Source: Nannochloris sp. 'desiccata'
Lineage: Eukaryota; Chlorophyta; Trebouxiophyceae; Chlorellales; Chlorellaceae
Reading direction: 5' to 3'
Assembly (NCBI GenBank): GCA_019044685.2
Contig: JAGTXX020000001.1
Location: forward strand, 310,001 to 374,000
DNA length: 64,000 bases
In this document: positions 49,091-59,865 of the stretch, in pieces
How the letters are laid out: every line of letters begins with the position of its first letter
Position numbering within the stretch: the first letter of the stretch is position 1
The notes under the pieces: generated by a model
The model's input: the letters and a program-made list of their open reading frames with translations, nothing else
What the model was told of the DNA's origin: nothing
Database searches by the model: none
Made by a program: the position numbers and the translations under genes

Positions 49091-51568
49091 TTAATCCATC
49101 AAAGCAACAGCAGTTTCTAAATTGACATCTTTCGCAGGTTTTACTTCCCATCCACCATCTCCATCCCCTTTCAACAACAAAACGCGTTCGTGGAAATTAA
49201 GCAACGTCGGTCGATGGCCAACAGACACATAGGTCACCCCTGCATTTTTTAGTGCTTTATAAAGTAGTCTTTCATTGGTTGTATCTAAAGCAGAAGTAGA
49301 TTCGTCCATAAGTACTAATCGTGGCTTTGCGAGGATGACACGTGCAAAGGCAATACGTTGCTGTTCACCTAAAGAAAGTACCGCCGCCCAGTCAGCAGCT
49401 TCATCGAGGTTGCCATTTATTCTGTCGAGCAAAGGGCTGAGTTGGACGGCACGAAGGGCAGCACGCATTTCATGGTCTGTAGGTAAGGGTCGAGTGGTAA
49501 CTGATTCGGAGCTAGAAGAAGAAGATAGAGCAGCTAGACCAGTAGGCGTATTGGTGGCAGCGGGGTAACTTCTTGAAGCGACATCGTCTTTCCTATCAAT
49601 CTTTCCCTCTTTTTCCTCATTTTCTTCCGAATCAGCCCATGTCGGGTACAGCAACTGATCCCGTAACGTCCCCAACACCACATATGGCCGTTGCGGAATA
49701 AAAAATACATCACCTTGACCTTCCTTTCTTCCCATTGGTTGACCAAATAGTTCAATTGAACCGGAACCAGATTTCCATAATCCAGCTACAGTACGTAATA
49801 AAGAAGTTTTCCCCGTACCAGAAGGTCCCATTATGAGGAGAGAATGACCTGGGTCAACGCTTAAAGAGAGTTTTTGGATAAGGGTGGTATTGCTGGCGTT
49901 CCCGGGGACACGGAGGGAAAGATTATGGAGGGATAATAGAGGGCTCGTAGGCGTCGGTAGAGTATTGAAAAGAGAAACACCATTACTACGGCTATTGGTC
50001 AGAGGAGAACGCAGTGGAGCAGCAGTACTTTGCTCTTTTGCCTCATTAGGAGTAGAAGGGGAAGCAGCAGAAAACATGTTTGTAGCGACTCCACTACTAT
50101 TAATAGTAATATTTAGCTCTTCTTTTTCTTCTCCTTCTTCTTCTTCTTCTTTGCAGGTAGTAAACACTTCATTAAGCTCGCCTAATCGATCCACTACAGC
50201 ACTGAACCCGGCCAAGGCTTCGAATTGGTACACGACCAGAGAGACGTCGGTAAGTATATGATTAAAAGCAGAGGAACTCTGGTTGACAACTCCAAATTCG
50301 ATTTCACCGCGGAAAAAGAGAGGGGCTACCACAGCAGCGGGTAAAATTTGAATCAGAAATCTGCAAAAAAATAAATTGAAACTAGTTATCATATTTGAAA
50401 AAAATTAAAGAGTGTAGGACGGGAAGAATAAAATGTTCGACAGGGGGAGAAAAATATAGTGCCCTAAAGTGCTTTCTATTTACCTATAAAATGAAGTAAA
50501 GAAATTTAAGTTTCTAGAAGCAATTAGTAAATCTCCAAAATTCTCAATAGCGCTCTTCAGTCGTCTTCCCAGCAACCTTGCTTCATTTTCCTCACCGCCA
50601 TAAAATGCAATACTCTCTGCGTTTTCACGAACCCTAACTAAACCATATCGGAAATTAGCTTCTGCAGCTTCCTGTGCAAAGTTTAACCCCACTAAAGGTC
50701 TTCCAATAGCTAAAGAAGCAGCGGTTCCTCCCACAGAATAGATCACAAGCGCGGCAAACAACGGCGGGTAAATTGAAAATAAAATTCCCGAGAATGAAAC
50801 TAAATCCACTGCTGCGTTGAGGATAGTAACCCCAAAATTGAGCGTTGTATCTGTGAAATTACGCACATCTACAGCGATACGTTGGTCGGGGTTATCTAAG
50901 AGAGCGCCAGCTTGAACTTGGTAGAAAGTCTGGTTTTCGAAATATTCTTGAGTGAACTTTTTTGTCATCCATTCCCTCCAGTCTAACGCAAGCCTAGACT
51001 GGTAATAATCCCGTAATACAAACACTGGAATACCGAGAAGAAGAGCACCGAGCCATTTAAACAGCATTTCTGTGAATTTTACTTGATCTTTGGCGGAAAG
51101 AGCGTTGAAAAAGTCTCGACCTAGGAACGAAAAGAGGACCGAAACGCCGGTGGTGGCTAGTGTGAGCGCTAGAACTCCGCCGAGGCGCCATCGTGCGTCT
51201 GGGGATTCTTGCCAATAGGGGGTGGCGAGGGCAGTGAGGCGGGAGAAGATAACTGGCAAATCTGCACTAGGGCCTTCCTTCTGTTCTACTGATCTTCCAA
51301 TGCTGGTCGAGGAAGAAGAAGAAGAAGAGCGTTGTCTCGCAGAAAGTGCTGTGGAGGGTACAGCAGGCTTCTTTTCGGTTCCTACTATATTTTCATTGTT
51401 GCTATTCGCGCTAGGGTCTTCAGCACGGACTCTAAGGAGCCTTGAAGGCGATCGAGTAGTGAGGAAAGAGCGACGGTGTGGGAGAAGCGGGAGCCCACCA
51501 CAAGGAGTTGTCTCTGGCCTGGATGGTCGCAGATGAGTCCGCAAAGAAGGCAGTGATACGCATTGCAT
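49091..51568 (-). CDS. ABCD2: Chloroplast ABCD2-type half-size ABC transporter
   Basis: Two exons, 51568-50484 and 50360-49091, give 784 residues; the 123-bp intron (GTAAAT...TTGCAG) has phase 2 and lies in the membrane domain. An Arg/Ser-rich leader (about 1-90) suits a chloroplast transit peptide. The membrane domain belongs to the SbmA/BacA-ABCD type (DWREWMTKKFTQEYF, then FLIQILPAAVVAPLFFRGEIE across the splice). The nucleotide-binding domain is complete: Walker A GPSGTGKTSLL, Q-loop PQRPY, signature LSLGEQQRIAFAR, Walker B LVLMDESTSALD and H-loop VGHRP. An acidic insert (EEEEEGEEKEE) and a Ser-rich linker sit between the two domains. The substrate is unknown. An in-frame ATG at 51688 is a less likely start. 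Confidence 0.88.
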
Positions 51569-52011
51569 AATATATATATCTTTGGTGAAGGAAATGCCTG
51601 GGCTTTTCTCGAAAAATGAAAGTAAAACTACGCCAATGGATGCAGCATCGATTTGATGTAATGAGTAGTTATTCAAGTTCAAGAACAAGTTTTAGCGCTG
51701 ATTATGAGTAGATAAGAGTATACATAATTTCAATCATATGTCCAAATGCCGAGCAGCTTCTCATACAACCTAAAATTTCGGTGGTGGCAACTTTTCTCAA
51801 TTTAGCAACTTCTGAAAAGTTCTTGAGCTAGTCAAATTTGCGCTTCTCTTCGAAAATTCTGCTATTGAATCAAATACCCATTTCATAATTATCATACATA
51901 AAGGCTTAACTGCGCTTTATCTCGACCTTGGACCTGATAAGATTTAGGACATCATTTGAATAAACTAGATTAAGCAACTTTGTGTTTTTGCCTAGTATGC
52001 TCCTTTAATCG
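51569..52011. other. Divergent promoter region
   Basis: 443 bp between the ABC transporter and thymidine kinase starts. No other feature was seen. Confidence 0.5.
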
Positions 52012-53004
52012 ATGAATCTATCTCGTCTCAGCGAATCACGAATTATTTCCAGGATGATGCATGCTTGTTTAAACCCTCGTCCAGTCTGCTGCAGCATGTC
52101 TGTGTCATCCCTCGCCTCTCCTAGTGCCACCGCTGCTGCTGTCGTTTTGAAAGCTCCCTGGAGAATACATGCCGCGTACCCCTCTACCTCCGTGTCAGGA
52201 CCCTATCAACACCATCGGTCTCTACGTACCAGCTGCGCATCTCTTCAGCAACAAGACATTTCCACCACCTCCTCTGTCGCTACCGCCTTTACTCCATCTC
52301 CCGCATTTCTCCCAAGCCCAGGTCACATCGAGCTCGTCATCGGTCCCATGTTTGCTGGCAAATCAAGTGAACTTCTCCGAAGAGTCTCCTACTACGAGTC
52401 TGAGGGTCTCACTGTCGCTATCGTCAAATCCAACAAAGATGACCGATATTCAGCTCGTCATGTCGTCACTCATGATGGCGTTAGAAAACAATGCCACGCT
52501 GTCCCTTCTTTAACAGCCTTTCGTGAGACGTTGACTACGGTATACACCGCTGCAGATGTGATTGCGATTGATGAAGCGCAGTTTTTCCCGGATTTGAAAG
52601 ATTTTTGTACTTTTGCCGCTGATCATGATGACAAGAGATTGGTGCTGGCGGGGCTCGATGGAGATTTCTTAAGAAGAAAATTTGGACAAGTTTTGGATTT
52701 GGTGCCTTTAGCAGATAAAGTGACGAAATTAACTGCTATATGTAGATTCTGTCAACAAGAAGAACAAGAACAGGGGGGGAATGAGAACACCACTAGCAGC
52801 AGTAATGACAGTCATAAGGCAAACAGCAACGGCAATGGCGGTGCACATAGTCATGAAAGTAATAAGAACTATCCTGCTGTGTTTTCTTTAAGGATTTCAG
52901 CAGAGAGTGGTACTGAGCAAGAAGTAGTAGGTGGGGCTGATACGTATGCGCCTGTATGTAGAAAACATTACGTGATGTTCTCGAAAATGGAGAAAAAAAT
53001 CTAG
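52012..53004 (+). CDS. TK1: Thymidine kinase, type II
   Basis: Single exon, 330 residues. The Arg/Ser-rich first 100 residues look like an organelle leader with several possible internal starts. The P-loop GPMFAGKSSELLRR is at about 111-124, followed by VKSNKDDRY, the Walker B-like VIAIDEAQFF, the GLDGDF motif and the zinc-site pair CRFC. The second zinc pair (VCRKHY) is delayed by a ~60-residue Ser/Asn/Gly/Glu-rich insertion, where the family usually has about 30 residues. It phosphorylates thymidine in the salvage pathway. The leader implies use in mitochondria or plastids, as in plants. Confidence 0.92.
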   Translation: MNLSRLSESRIISRMMHACLNPRPVCCSMSVSSLASPSATAAAVVLKAPWRIHAAYPSTSVSGPYQHHRSLRTSCASLQQQDISTTSSVATAFTPSPAFLPSPGHIELVIGPMFAGKSSELLRRVSYYESEGLTVAIVKSNKDDRYSARHVVTHDGVRKQCHAVPSLTAFRETLTTVYTAADVIAIDEAQFFPDLKDFCTFAADHDDKRLVLAGLDGDFLRRKFGQVLDLVPLADKVTKLTAICRFCQQEEQEQGGNENTTSSSNDSHKANSNGNGGAHSHESNKNYPAVFSLRISAESGTEQEVVGGADTYAPVCRKHYVMFSKMEKKI

Positions 53005-53789
53005 GTAGCTCTTGCTTCTTCAAAGTTTCAAAAGTAGTTACCTAGCTAGCTATATCTCGAAGGCAATCCTTGTATTTATATTTCTTGTATCCTTATTCAA
53101 TTGAACCTTTCTGTTGAAAAAAATTAACTAGGAGAGTTTGTAATTAAATTACATGAAAGAAAGAAAGAAGGAGCGCTTCCCTCAGTCAACCAATATTTTG
53201 AATACTATGAAGATAATTCTTCATTCTCAAGCAATGTGTGCGCCTGGCATAGAGGCAGTAACAGGACCAGCAGACGTCATGAATTGTACGCCTTTATATG
53301 TACATACACCACCTGCACAGAAAGAAGATTTGAAGTTGGAAAGGAAAATGTACATTTTAGATATTTTAGATATTTTTAGGTGACGGAGGAGGAGATAAAG
53401 AGATATATATCTGAGAAGGCAAAAAAAACCCAAGGTAAAATTAGGAAAAAATGCGTCAATCTACAGTAAGTTGTTTCTCCCTGGAAGGGAATATCACTCT
53501 GTATGATAAACTTAATAAAAAAAAGCTGAAATAGTGGGGGTACATTTTTATTTTTAGAAGCAGGATTGCTTCTTTTGGTCTCAGAACAGATCTTGGTGTT
53601 TATACATTTGCTTCTCCACATGACCCCGGAGAGTCTATCGGATTTAGCATGGAATGTTCTAGCATCACCGACCAAAATAGCAAAAATCTATTTATCCATC
53701 TATCGACTTATTCAACACACCACCACCACAACATAAAAAGAAAGCAAACCCAATAAAATAAGACTACGAATAAGTTGTAAAAAACTCTA
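53005..53789. other. Intergenic region between convergent genes
   Basis: 785 bp, AT-rich, with 3' ends of thymidine kinase and the tRNA-binding protein. Short frames near 53153-53383 have no motif or homology pattern. Nothing else was seen. Confidence 0.5.
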
Positions 53790-55159
53790 CTATGTACTCT
53801 TCTCTTTCCCCCCTTTTTCTTGCTTTCTCTTACCTGCATCAGTCACTAAATCCGGTGCAATCTTCTCAAATATCTTCTTTTTGGGGTTAATCACCGCTTC
53901 AGGCTCTGCTCCATACCCTTCGAATGTCACCCGCTCTCCAGTTGCCGCTCCTTCTGGTGGATTGATCGGGTCTACCTCTGTATGATCGTCATTAGAAGCA
54001 CATAACACCATTCCATAGGACATAACGTCCCTCATTTTAGCAGGTTTTAAGTTGCAAACAACTACCACTTTCCGATTTTTCATTTTTTCTTCCGGCACAA
54101 ATTTTCGAAGACCAGAAACTACCTGGCGAGGTCCTTCAGCTTCACCTAGGTCTATTTCTTCAAGGTAAAGAGAGTCGGCATTGGGGTGAGGGCCTATTTT
54201 GGTGATGTGACCGATACGGATGTCAAGCATATCAACTTTTGGACCTGCAGCAGCAGCAGCTGCGCCGTCTGCAGAGGAGTTGGTCGCAGGAGCGGCGGCG
54301 GCTTTTTTATCCTTTTTCTTATCCTTTTTGCTAGCACCTCCATCAGGAACAGCAGCATGTTCCACTACTACAGCTGCTACAGCTTCTGCTTTCTCTTTAC
54401 TCTTTCCTTTCCCAGCATCAGCTCCAGCTGCATTCTTTTCCTTTGGTGCGGCTGCAGGCGGCGGAGGTGGAATAAATTTCGGTTTATCAAAAACAGCTTC
54501 AGGGAATAGAGATCCAGTATCTGCTACGGAGTGAATATAATCATACCAACGCAATAAATTGCAGAAATGGCCATGCTGTGCTTTTGGGAAGGCTGTCGCT
54601 GCAGGAGCAACTGTGCCATAAACAACCAGGTCGGCAAGTGTGATGTGATTGCCAGCTAAAAATGTGCGAGAAACGAGCCAATCGTTGATTTTAGCGAGTT
54701 TATCGTCAAGCAGTGGAGATAGTTCAGTGATGCTAAAGGTAAGCCATTCGACAATCTGTGTAGAGGAAGAAGCAGTGAAGGAGGGGGCAGTGAGAAGTCA
54801 AAGTCGGTGATGAGGTAAAAAAGAGATCGCAAGTAAATTTAATATATGGTAGAATTAACGAAATCCGAATGCAACCCAATTAAGATAAACGCATTCTTAA
54901 CATGAGCTACCTTTGCTTGCTGTTCTGGAGTTGTTCCCAGAAGCTCTGCCGCCGATGGGCAGGCCATTGCGATGGCAGTGCATGCGGTCGTCAAGCCTTG
55001 GAGTTTCTCTCCAGAGGCGTCTGTAAACTCTACAGTATTGATTCCATTAGCAACAGTGACATCGATGGGTTTATGACAGCTACCAAAGCTGGCTACAAGT
55101 CTAAGAAGACTCTCAGATGATGCGTCTGGCACCGAAAACTCAAGGCCTTGTGAACTCAT
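53790..55159 (-). CDS. AIMP1/Arc1p-like tRNA-binding synthetase cofactor
   Basis: Two exons, 55159-54911 and 54755-53790, give 404 residues; the 155-bp intron (GTAGCT...CACAG) has phase 0. The N-terminal half is a GST-C-like helical domain (IVEWLTFSITEL, FLAGNHITLADLVVYG), which docks synthetases. A Lys/Ala-rich linker (KKDKKKDKKAAA) follows, then an EMAP II/Trbp111 OB fold (DIRIGHITKIGPHPNADSLY, RQVVSGLRKFV, VVVVCNLKPAKMRDVMSYGM). This resembles yeast Arc1p and the tail of plant methionyl-tRNA synthetase. No catalytic synthetase domain is present, so it should serve as a tRNA-delivering partner of methionyl- or glutamyl-tRNA synthetase in the cytosol. Confidence 0.88.
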
Positions 55160-55414
55160 CGCAGCTTAAGATCTCAAGATCTGAGACCTGTAAATACAAA
55201 AATTGAACAATTGGATGGTCCAGACTCTTTTGGAACATTTATGATGGCCTGAAGCTTGAAAGAAGAAAACATTTCGAACCAAAACAAAATGCCACTTTCA
55301 GCTTATTTTTCCAGCCACTGCGCAACTTCTCTCAGATAAACACATATTGCAACATTGAGAAACACGCGCTCACAACCTAAATTCATTAGACAGATTATTT
55401 AGACAAGAACAAAC

Positions 55415-55937
55415 ATGACAGACCCAAATCAAAAAGTGTCACCACAGCTGCAGCAGTTCATCATGCAGGAGCAAGCTAAAGCCCAAGTGAGTTTATTTTG
55501 AATAACGCACTGTTACGCTTAGGCTATTCCATTCTCTATGCTATTTTTTCGTAAATAATCTTTTGATCACCAACTTTCGACTTTCCCGTCCTCGCTCTCA
55601 CCTTCCTCTCACTCTCTTCATTCCTTCTTCTTCCCTTTGCAGCTTCAACAGACCATTTCAAGATTAACAGATGAATGCTGGGATAAATGCATGAGCAGCC
55701 CTGGTACGTCTGAGCATCGCGTAGATTACCTCTCTCCCTTAGGGAGCTAGTAGCCCCTCAATCACCGCTTTTCTAATTTCCCACCCCTCTCTCTCTTCTT
55801 GTGCAGGAAATAGCTTAAGTTCTAGAGAGCAGGCATGCTTGGATAACTGTGCACGAAGATTCTTGGACACAACACAATTTGTAGTCAAATATTTCCAATC
55901 TAAAGCATCACAAGGCGGAGGAGATCACTTCCAATGA
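55415..55937 (+). CDS. TIM8: Mitochondrial intermembrane-space chaperone TIM8
   Basis: Three exons, 55415-55486, 55643-55703 and 55807-55937, give 87 residues; introns are 156 and 103 bp. The twin CX3C motifs CWDKC and CLDNC are on exons 2 and 3, one each, and form the paired disulfides typical of small TIM chaperones. The N-terminal LQQFIMQEQAKAQ and C-terminal VVKYFQ match TIM8 better than TIM9, 10 or 13. With TIM13 it carries hydrophobic proteins across the intermembrane space. It shares a 255-bp divergent promoter with the tRNA-binding gene. Confidence 0.92.
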
Positions 55938-56487
55938 GTAGAAGAAAAAATCAAAAAAACAATTCTACCGTCTCAGACCTGATCTTTTCATTCCCTAGCT
56001 ATTGTAAAATACACTGTGAAAACTTTTTTCAGATATCTCTGCTTATTCATTTTTAACATGTATGAAGTATACATTCAACAGGAAACAAAAAGCGCGCTAA
56101 AGAGTAGTGGATTCTATTCGTAAAAAACAAAAAAACGTCGAATAAGGAGAAGAAAATTCGTTTGTTAGATGGGACAAAAAAAAAGATGCAGACTGCAGAA
56201 AAGAGAGTGCACAAATGGAGTAGATAAACTTCTAAAGCGAGTTATATAACTATGCGCAGGCGTATTATTCATTTCGTATAGTGCATTCAGAATAAACCAA
56301 GGCGAAGCAACGAAAAAGACGACGATGGTACGATATTTCAAGGAAAAAAGAGGAAAATGAGAAAGTATTTTAGGGATCCATTCCCCCTGAATGATTTATA
56401 ATAAAAATGTATATGAAATGTGCGTCTTAGTCAACTATAAAAAGAGTAAAGATAGAATTCTAGTATATATTAATAACTATTGTTGAT
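55938..56487. other. 3' region between convergent genes
   Basis: 550 bp, A-rich, with 3' ends of TIM8 and the ankyrin-RING gene. No gene was seen. Confidence 0.5.
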
Positions 56488-59190
56488 TCAAGTAACTTTC
56501 ACAAAACCAACGACCATTCTTCTGCAGAATGGACATGTCGGAGGTTTTTTCTCCTGTTTTGTCAAATTACGAGCACATTGTATACATAACGCATGTTCAC
56601 AGCCTGAAAAGGCAACTTGGACACCGTTATCGAGACACACACCGCATTCAATATCACTACCAGACGAAGAACCAGACGCAGCATCGTACTCATCAGAGCA
56701 AGAGGAAGACGAGGAATCGCCGCAGTGAGTGGTGGTGGTGGTGGTGCCAGTGTTGCAAAGACTTTCAGAGCCATATATAGCACTGCTTGCACTGCCACTA
56801 TAGCATCCCTTGCCAATATGACTGTGGACGGTAGAACCTCCCCCATCAGCAGCAGCAGCACCACCTTCACCATCACCACCCCCACGCGTGGTTGTTTGTT
56901 CAGTATTATTCTCGTTGTTGATACTGTTCTCTGTGGCATAAGAGGTCAAACTTTGCGCGGTATCGCCATCAGCAGGAGCAGGAGAGCCATCCGAAGATTT
57001 CAACCTCTCACAAAGTGTACTCAATACCCTTCGCATCGTCCTTCCTCCTTGTTGCTGCTGCCCCTGGTCTTGAATACACGCACCGTCATCATCACTGCTG
57101 CCAGCAGCATGCATAGCACTAAGACCATCTCTAGCAGCACCAGCAGTAGGTCTGCCTCCACTGTTCTTGAGGCTGTGAACAAGGACAGTTCCATCAGTCG
57201 GTGCAGCAGGGAAAGCGAGCTGTAGAAGTACTGACGTACGACCCATCAAATTGCCCGTACTACTTGCTCGAGGCAAGGCCCTACTTTTAAGAGTATAACT
57301 ACCACTTCTGCCGAAATTAGGACTGGCAGCTGGTGGTGGCGGTGCTGGTTGTGTGGTTGGGATCAACCGGGAGAGGTCCCCATCGGCAAGGGTTGCACTT
57401 CTATGATGATGCCGAAGTCTAGTACCAGAAGGACTTGTTTGCTCATTATTCTCCTGTTTATGAAGAGAAGAATCAGAGTCAAATGCTGAAGGTCTTCGTG
57501 TACAGAGCATTCCCAAGTAAGTGTGGAGAGAGCCCATGCTTTGCATGCTGAGCGTAGGAATAGCTGGTGCTGAGGCAGCGACAAGAGCGGCGGCAGGAGC
57601 AGCTGTGGTACTGGGGGAGGCGGAAGCAGCACCCTCGTTCGTGGAAAGAGCAGTATCTTCTGTCCTGGGTGTCACAGGTGCAGCTGTAACTAAAGCAGAC
57701 ATTTGAGCATCTTCTAAGGGCTGTCCAGCACCATCATGTGCTTCCACTACACCGGCAAATGGCGACAATGAAACAGCTGCTCCAGCGACTACACCTTGCT
57801 TCTCTTGACCTAGACTACTCTCTTCCTTTTCCGCAGCTTCAATCTCCGTCTCAGTCTGATCCAACCACTGCAGCAACGAACTTTGCAAAACTAAAGAACA
57901 AATCGTTCCTAAATTTTTGGGACCAATCCCGTGATCAGTGTCTCTTGCAGCATCTAAAGCAGCGTCCACAGAAATTCTAGGATCTATCAAATGCATCATT
58001 TGAGTCCATTGTTTATCTCGTGCTAAATGATATGGTAGCTTTCTAGCTGCGTTGCGTACAGAACGGATATCCGAACGCGAGTGGCCTTCCCATGGACGGC
58101 GGCGGCGTTCATCTCTTCCTAGACTCACGACAGTCATCATTTCCGCATGGGCTTGGAGGAGAGCATGTGCCAATGGGATAGACCCTACTATAACTGCTAT
58201 ATGCAGTGGGGTAGAGCCTGAGGTCAAGTATTCTTGACCGATGAAAGCCTCCGCATCAGTTTTTACCATGAGTGCCGCTCCTGCTCGGAGTAAAGCTTGT
58301 AAAGAATCTAAATTGCCAGAGACAGCAGCGAAATGAAGGGCGGTGAGACCTCCACTGGACCTTTGGTCAATGAATTTGGCGCTACGGACTTGAAGATCAT
58401 CGGTGATAACGTCTCTTAGCAATCTTCTTGTGCCCTCAACTTCTACAAGGGCGGTGTCAGAGCAGAGAACTTTGATGCATTGCGCATGTCCACCTGCTGC
58501 TGCGTAGTGTAGAGCAGTGCGCGAATGGAACATATCTGTAGCCAATGCATCTGCACCTTCATTCAATAGGTAAGATGTGACATCAGGGTGGCCTGCTTCA
58601 CATGCAAGCATTAGAGCCGTCTGTCCGCGGTGGGAGCGTTGATCAATAACTGTTTTTAAAAGCGATTTGCAACGTTTTAATCTAGAAAATCGTTGATTTC
58701 CATTCTTGACTGCGTTTTCTGTTTCTGCTATCTTGGATTTGATCAACTCTAGGATGGTTTTGCAGGTGGACAGGTGCCCTGCAGCTGCAGCTCGGTGGAG
58801 AGGGCTTGTCGTGCCATTAAAGCCAGTGAAAGCTGCGAGCTGAGGCTTGGATACTAAGACCTGTAGATGGAATGAGAGAAGTAGAGTTAGTACAAAGCTC
58901 CTGTTTGAGCTAGATCAAACGTGTTCAGAGCAAAGTTGAAATTGTGCGAACCAAATTTAAAAATTGCCCTATAAGATGTCAAATTCGCAGGACATAACAC
59001 GGTCCCGCCGAAACTCTAGGGATCGTTATACAGCCTCTATGAACACATCTCGAGGTAGACCCAATATTTTCCACGGGTATCTCACCTGTTTGACTTGGGT
59101 AAAGTCTCCTCGCTCAGCTGCTGACAGTAATTTGTTTGCTTGCCCGAACTGGCAGCCTAGAAAAACCGACAACGACGCCCTAAACGCCAT
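56488..59190 (-). CDS. Ankyrin-repeat RING-type E3 ubiquitin ligase (XB3/XBAT-like)
   Basis: Two exons, 59190-59086 and 58860-56488, give 825 residues; the 225-bp intron (GTGAGA...CTACAG) has phase 0. The first half has ankyrin repeats (TALMLACEAGHPDVTSYLL, TALHYAAAGGHAQCIKVL, TALHFAAVSGNLDSLQALL, STPLHIAVIVGSIPLAHALL). The middle is a long Ser/Ala/Pro-rich disordered region. The C-terminus is a RING-HC finger: CGVC, then CEHALCIQC and CPFC. The order matches plant XB3/XBAT ligases, which ubiquitinate proteins in immunity and hormone signalling. Its first exon lacks the usual N-myristoylation Gly. The target is unknown. Confidence 0.85.
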
Positions 59191-59865
59191 ACTGAGTCAC
59201 CATAAGGGCTGTTGAAAGCAAAATTTCGCGGTCTGGTAAACGGTCAGAGGATTACTAAATTTCGCTGGCAAGGAAATTGACGATTGGAAATCAGCCTTGG
59301 TTGTAAAACACCCTTTAATTTAATGTATTACTACAAAAACAAACATTCATGAATTTATCAAACAAATAATTGTGTGGAGATATGAGGTGGTCTTTGCTAA
59401 CGTAAGCACTCGCTATTTATCTGGCTAGCTTCATTTCAGCTGCTCCAAAATATCTTGAAAACCAAGATAGGCCACTCATCTCCTCTTGTAGTTTCGATGC
59501 AAGTTCGCCCCGTGCGTAATACTGGTGTTCTGCTTGTAAATGAGATATCTACACTTGGGAGCTATGTAGTCGCCAAAGGAATTAGGAGCTGCCTGCGCTA
59601 TAAAGATGAAATTTGAAGCAAAAAAAACTCCCAACACCTTTCGGTACTTTCTTCGCAACCGCTACTTTAAAGTCAACTGTTGAATTCGATAATTTTACAA
59701 TATAATCTACTATATATATCAATCAGAACATAGGGAAAAGTAAATTTTACTGGATAGAATGGTTTAATTAATCAAGGATACAAATTAAAATGAATGAACA
59801 CCCAAAAAATGAATAAAAAACACAAAAAATAGCCATCAACAAAAACAAAACAAAAAATGCTTTTT
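59191..59865. other. Intergenic region
   Basis: 675 bp holding the promoter of the ankyrin-RING gene and the 3' end of the cold-shock gene. AT-rich; no gene or repeat was seen. Confidence 0.5.
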
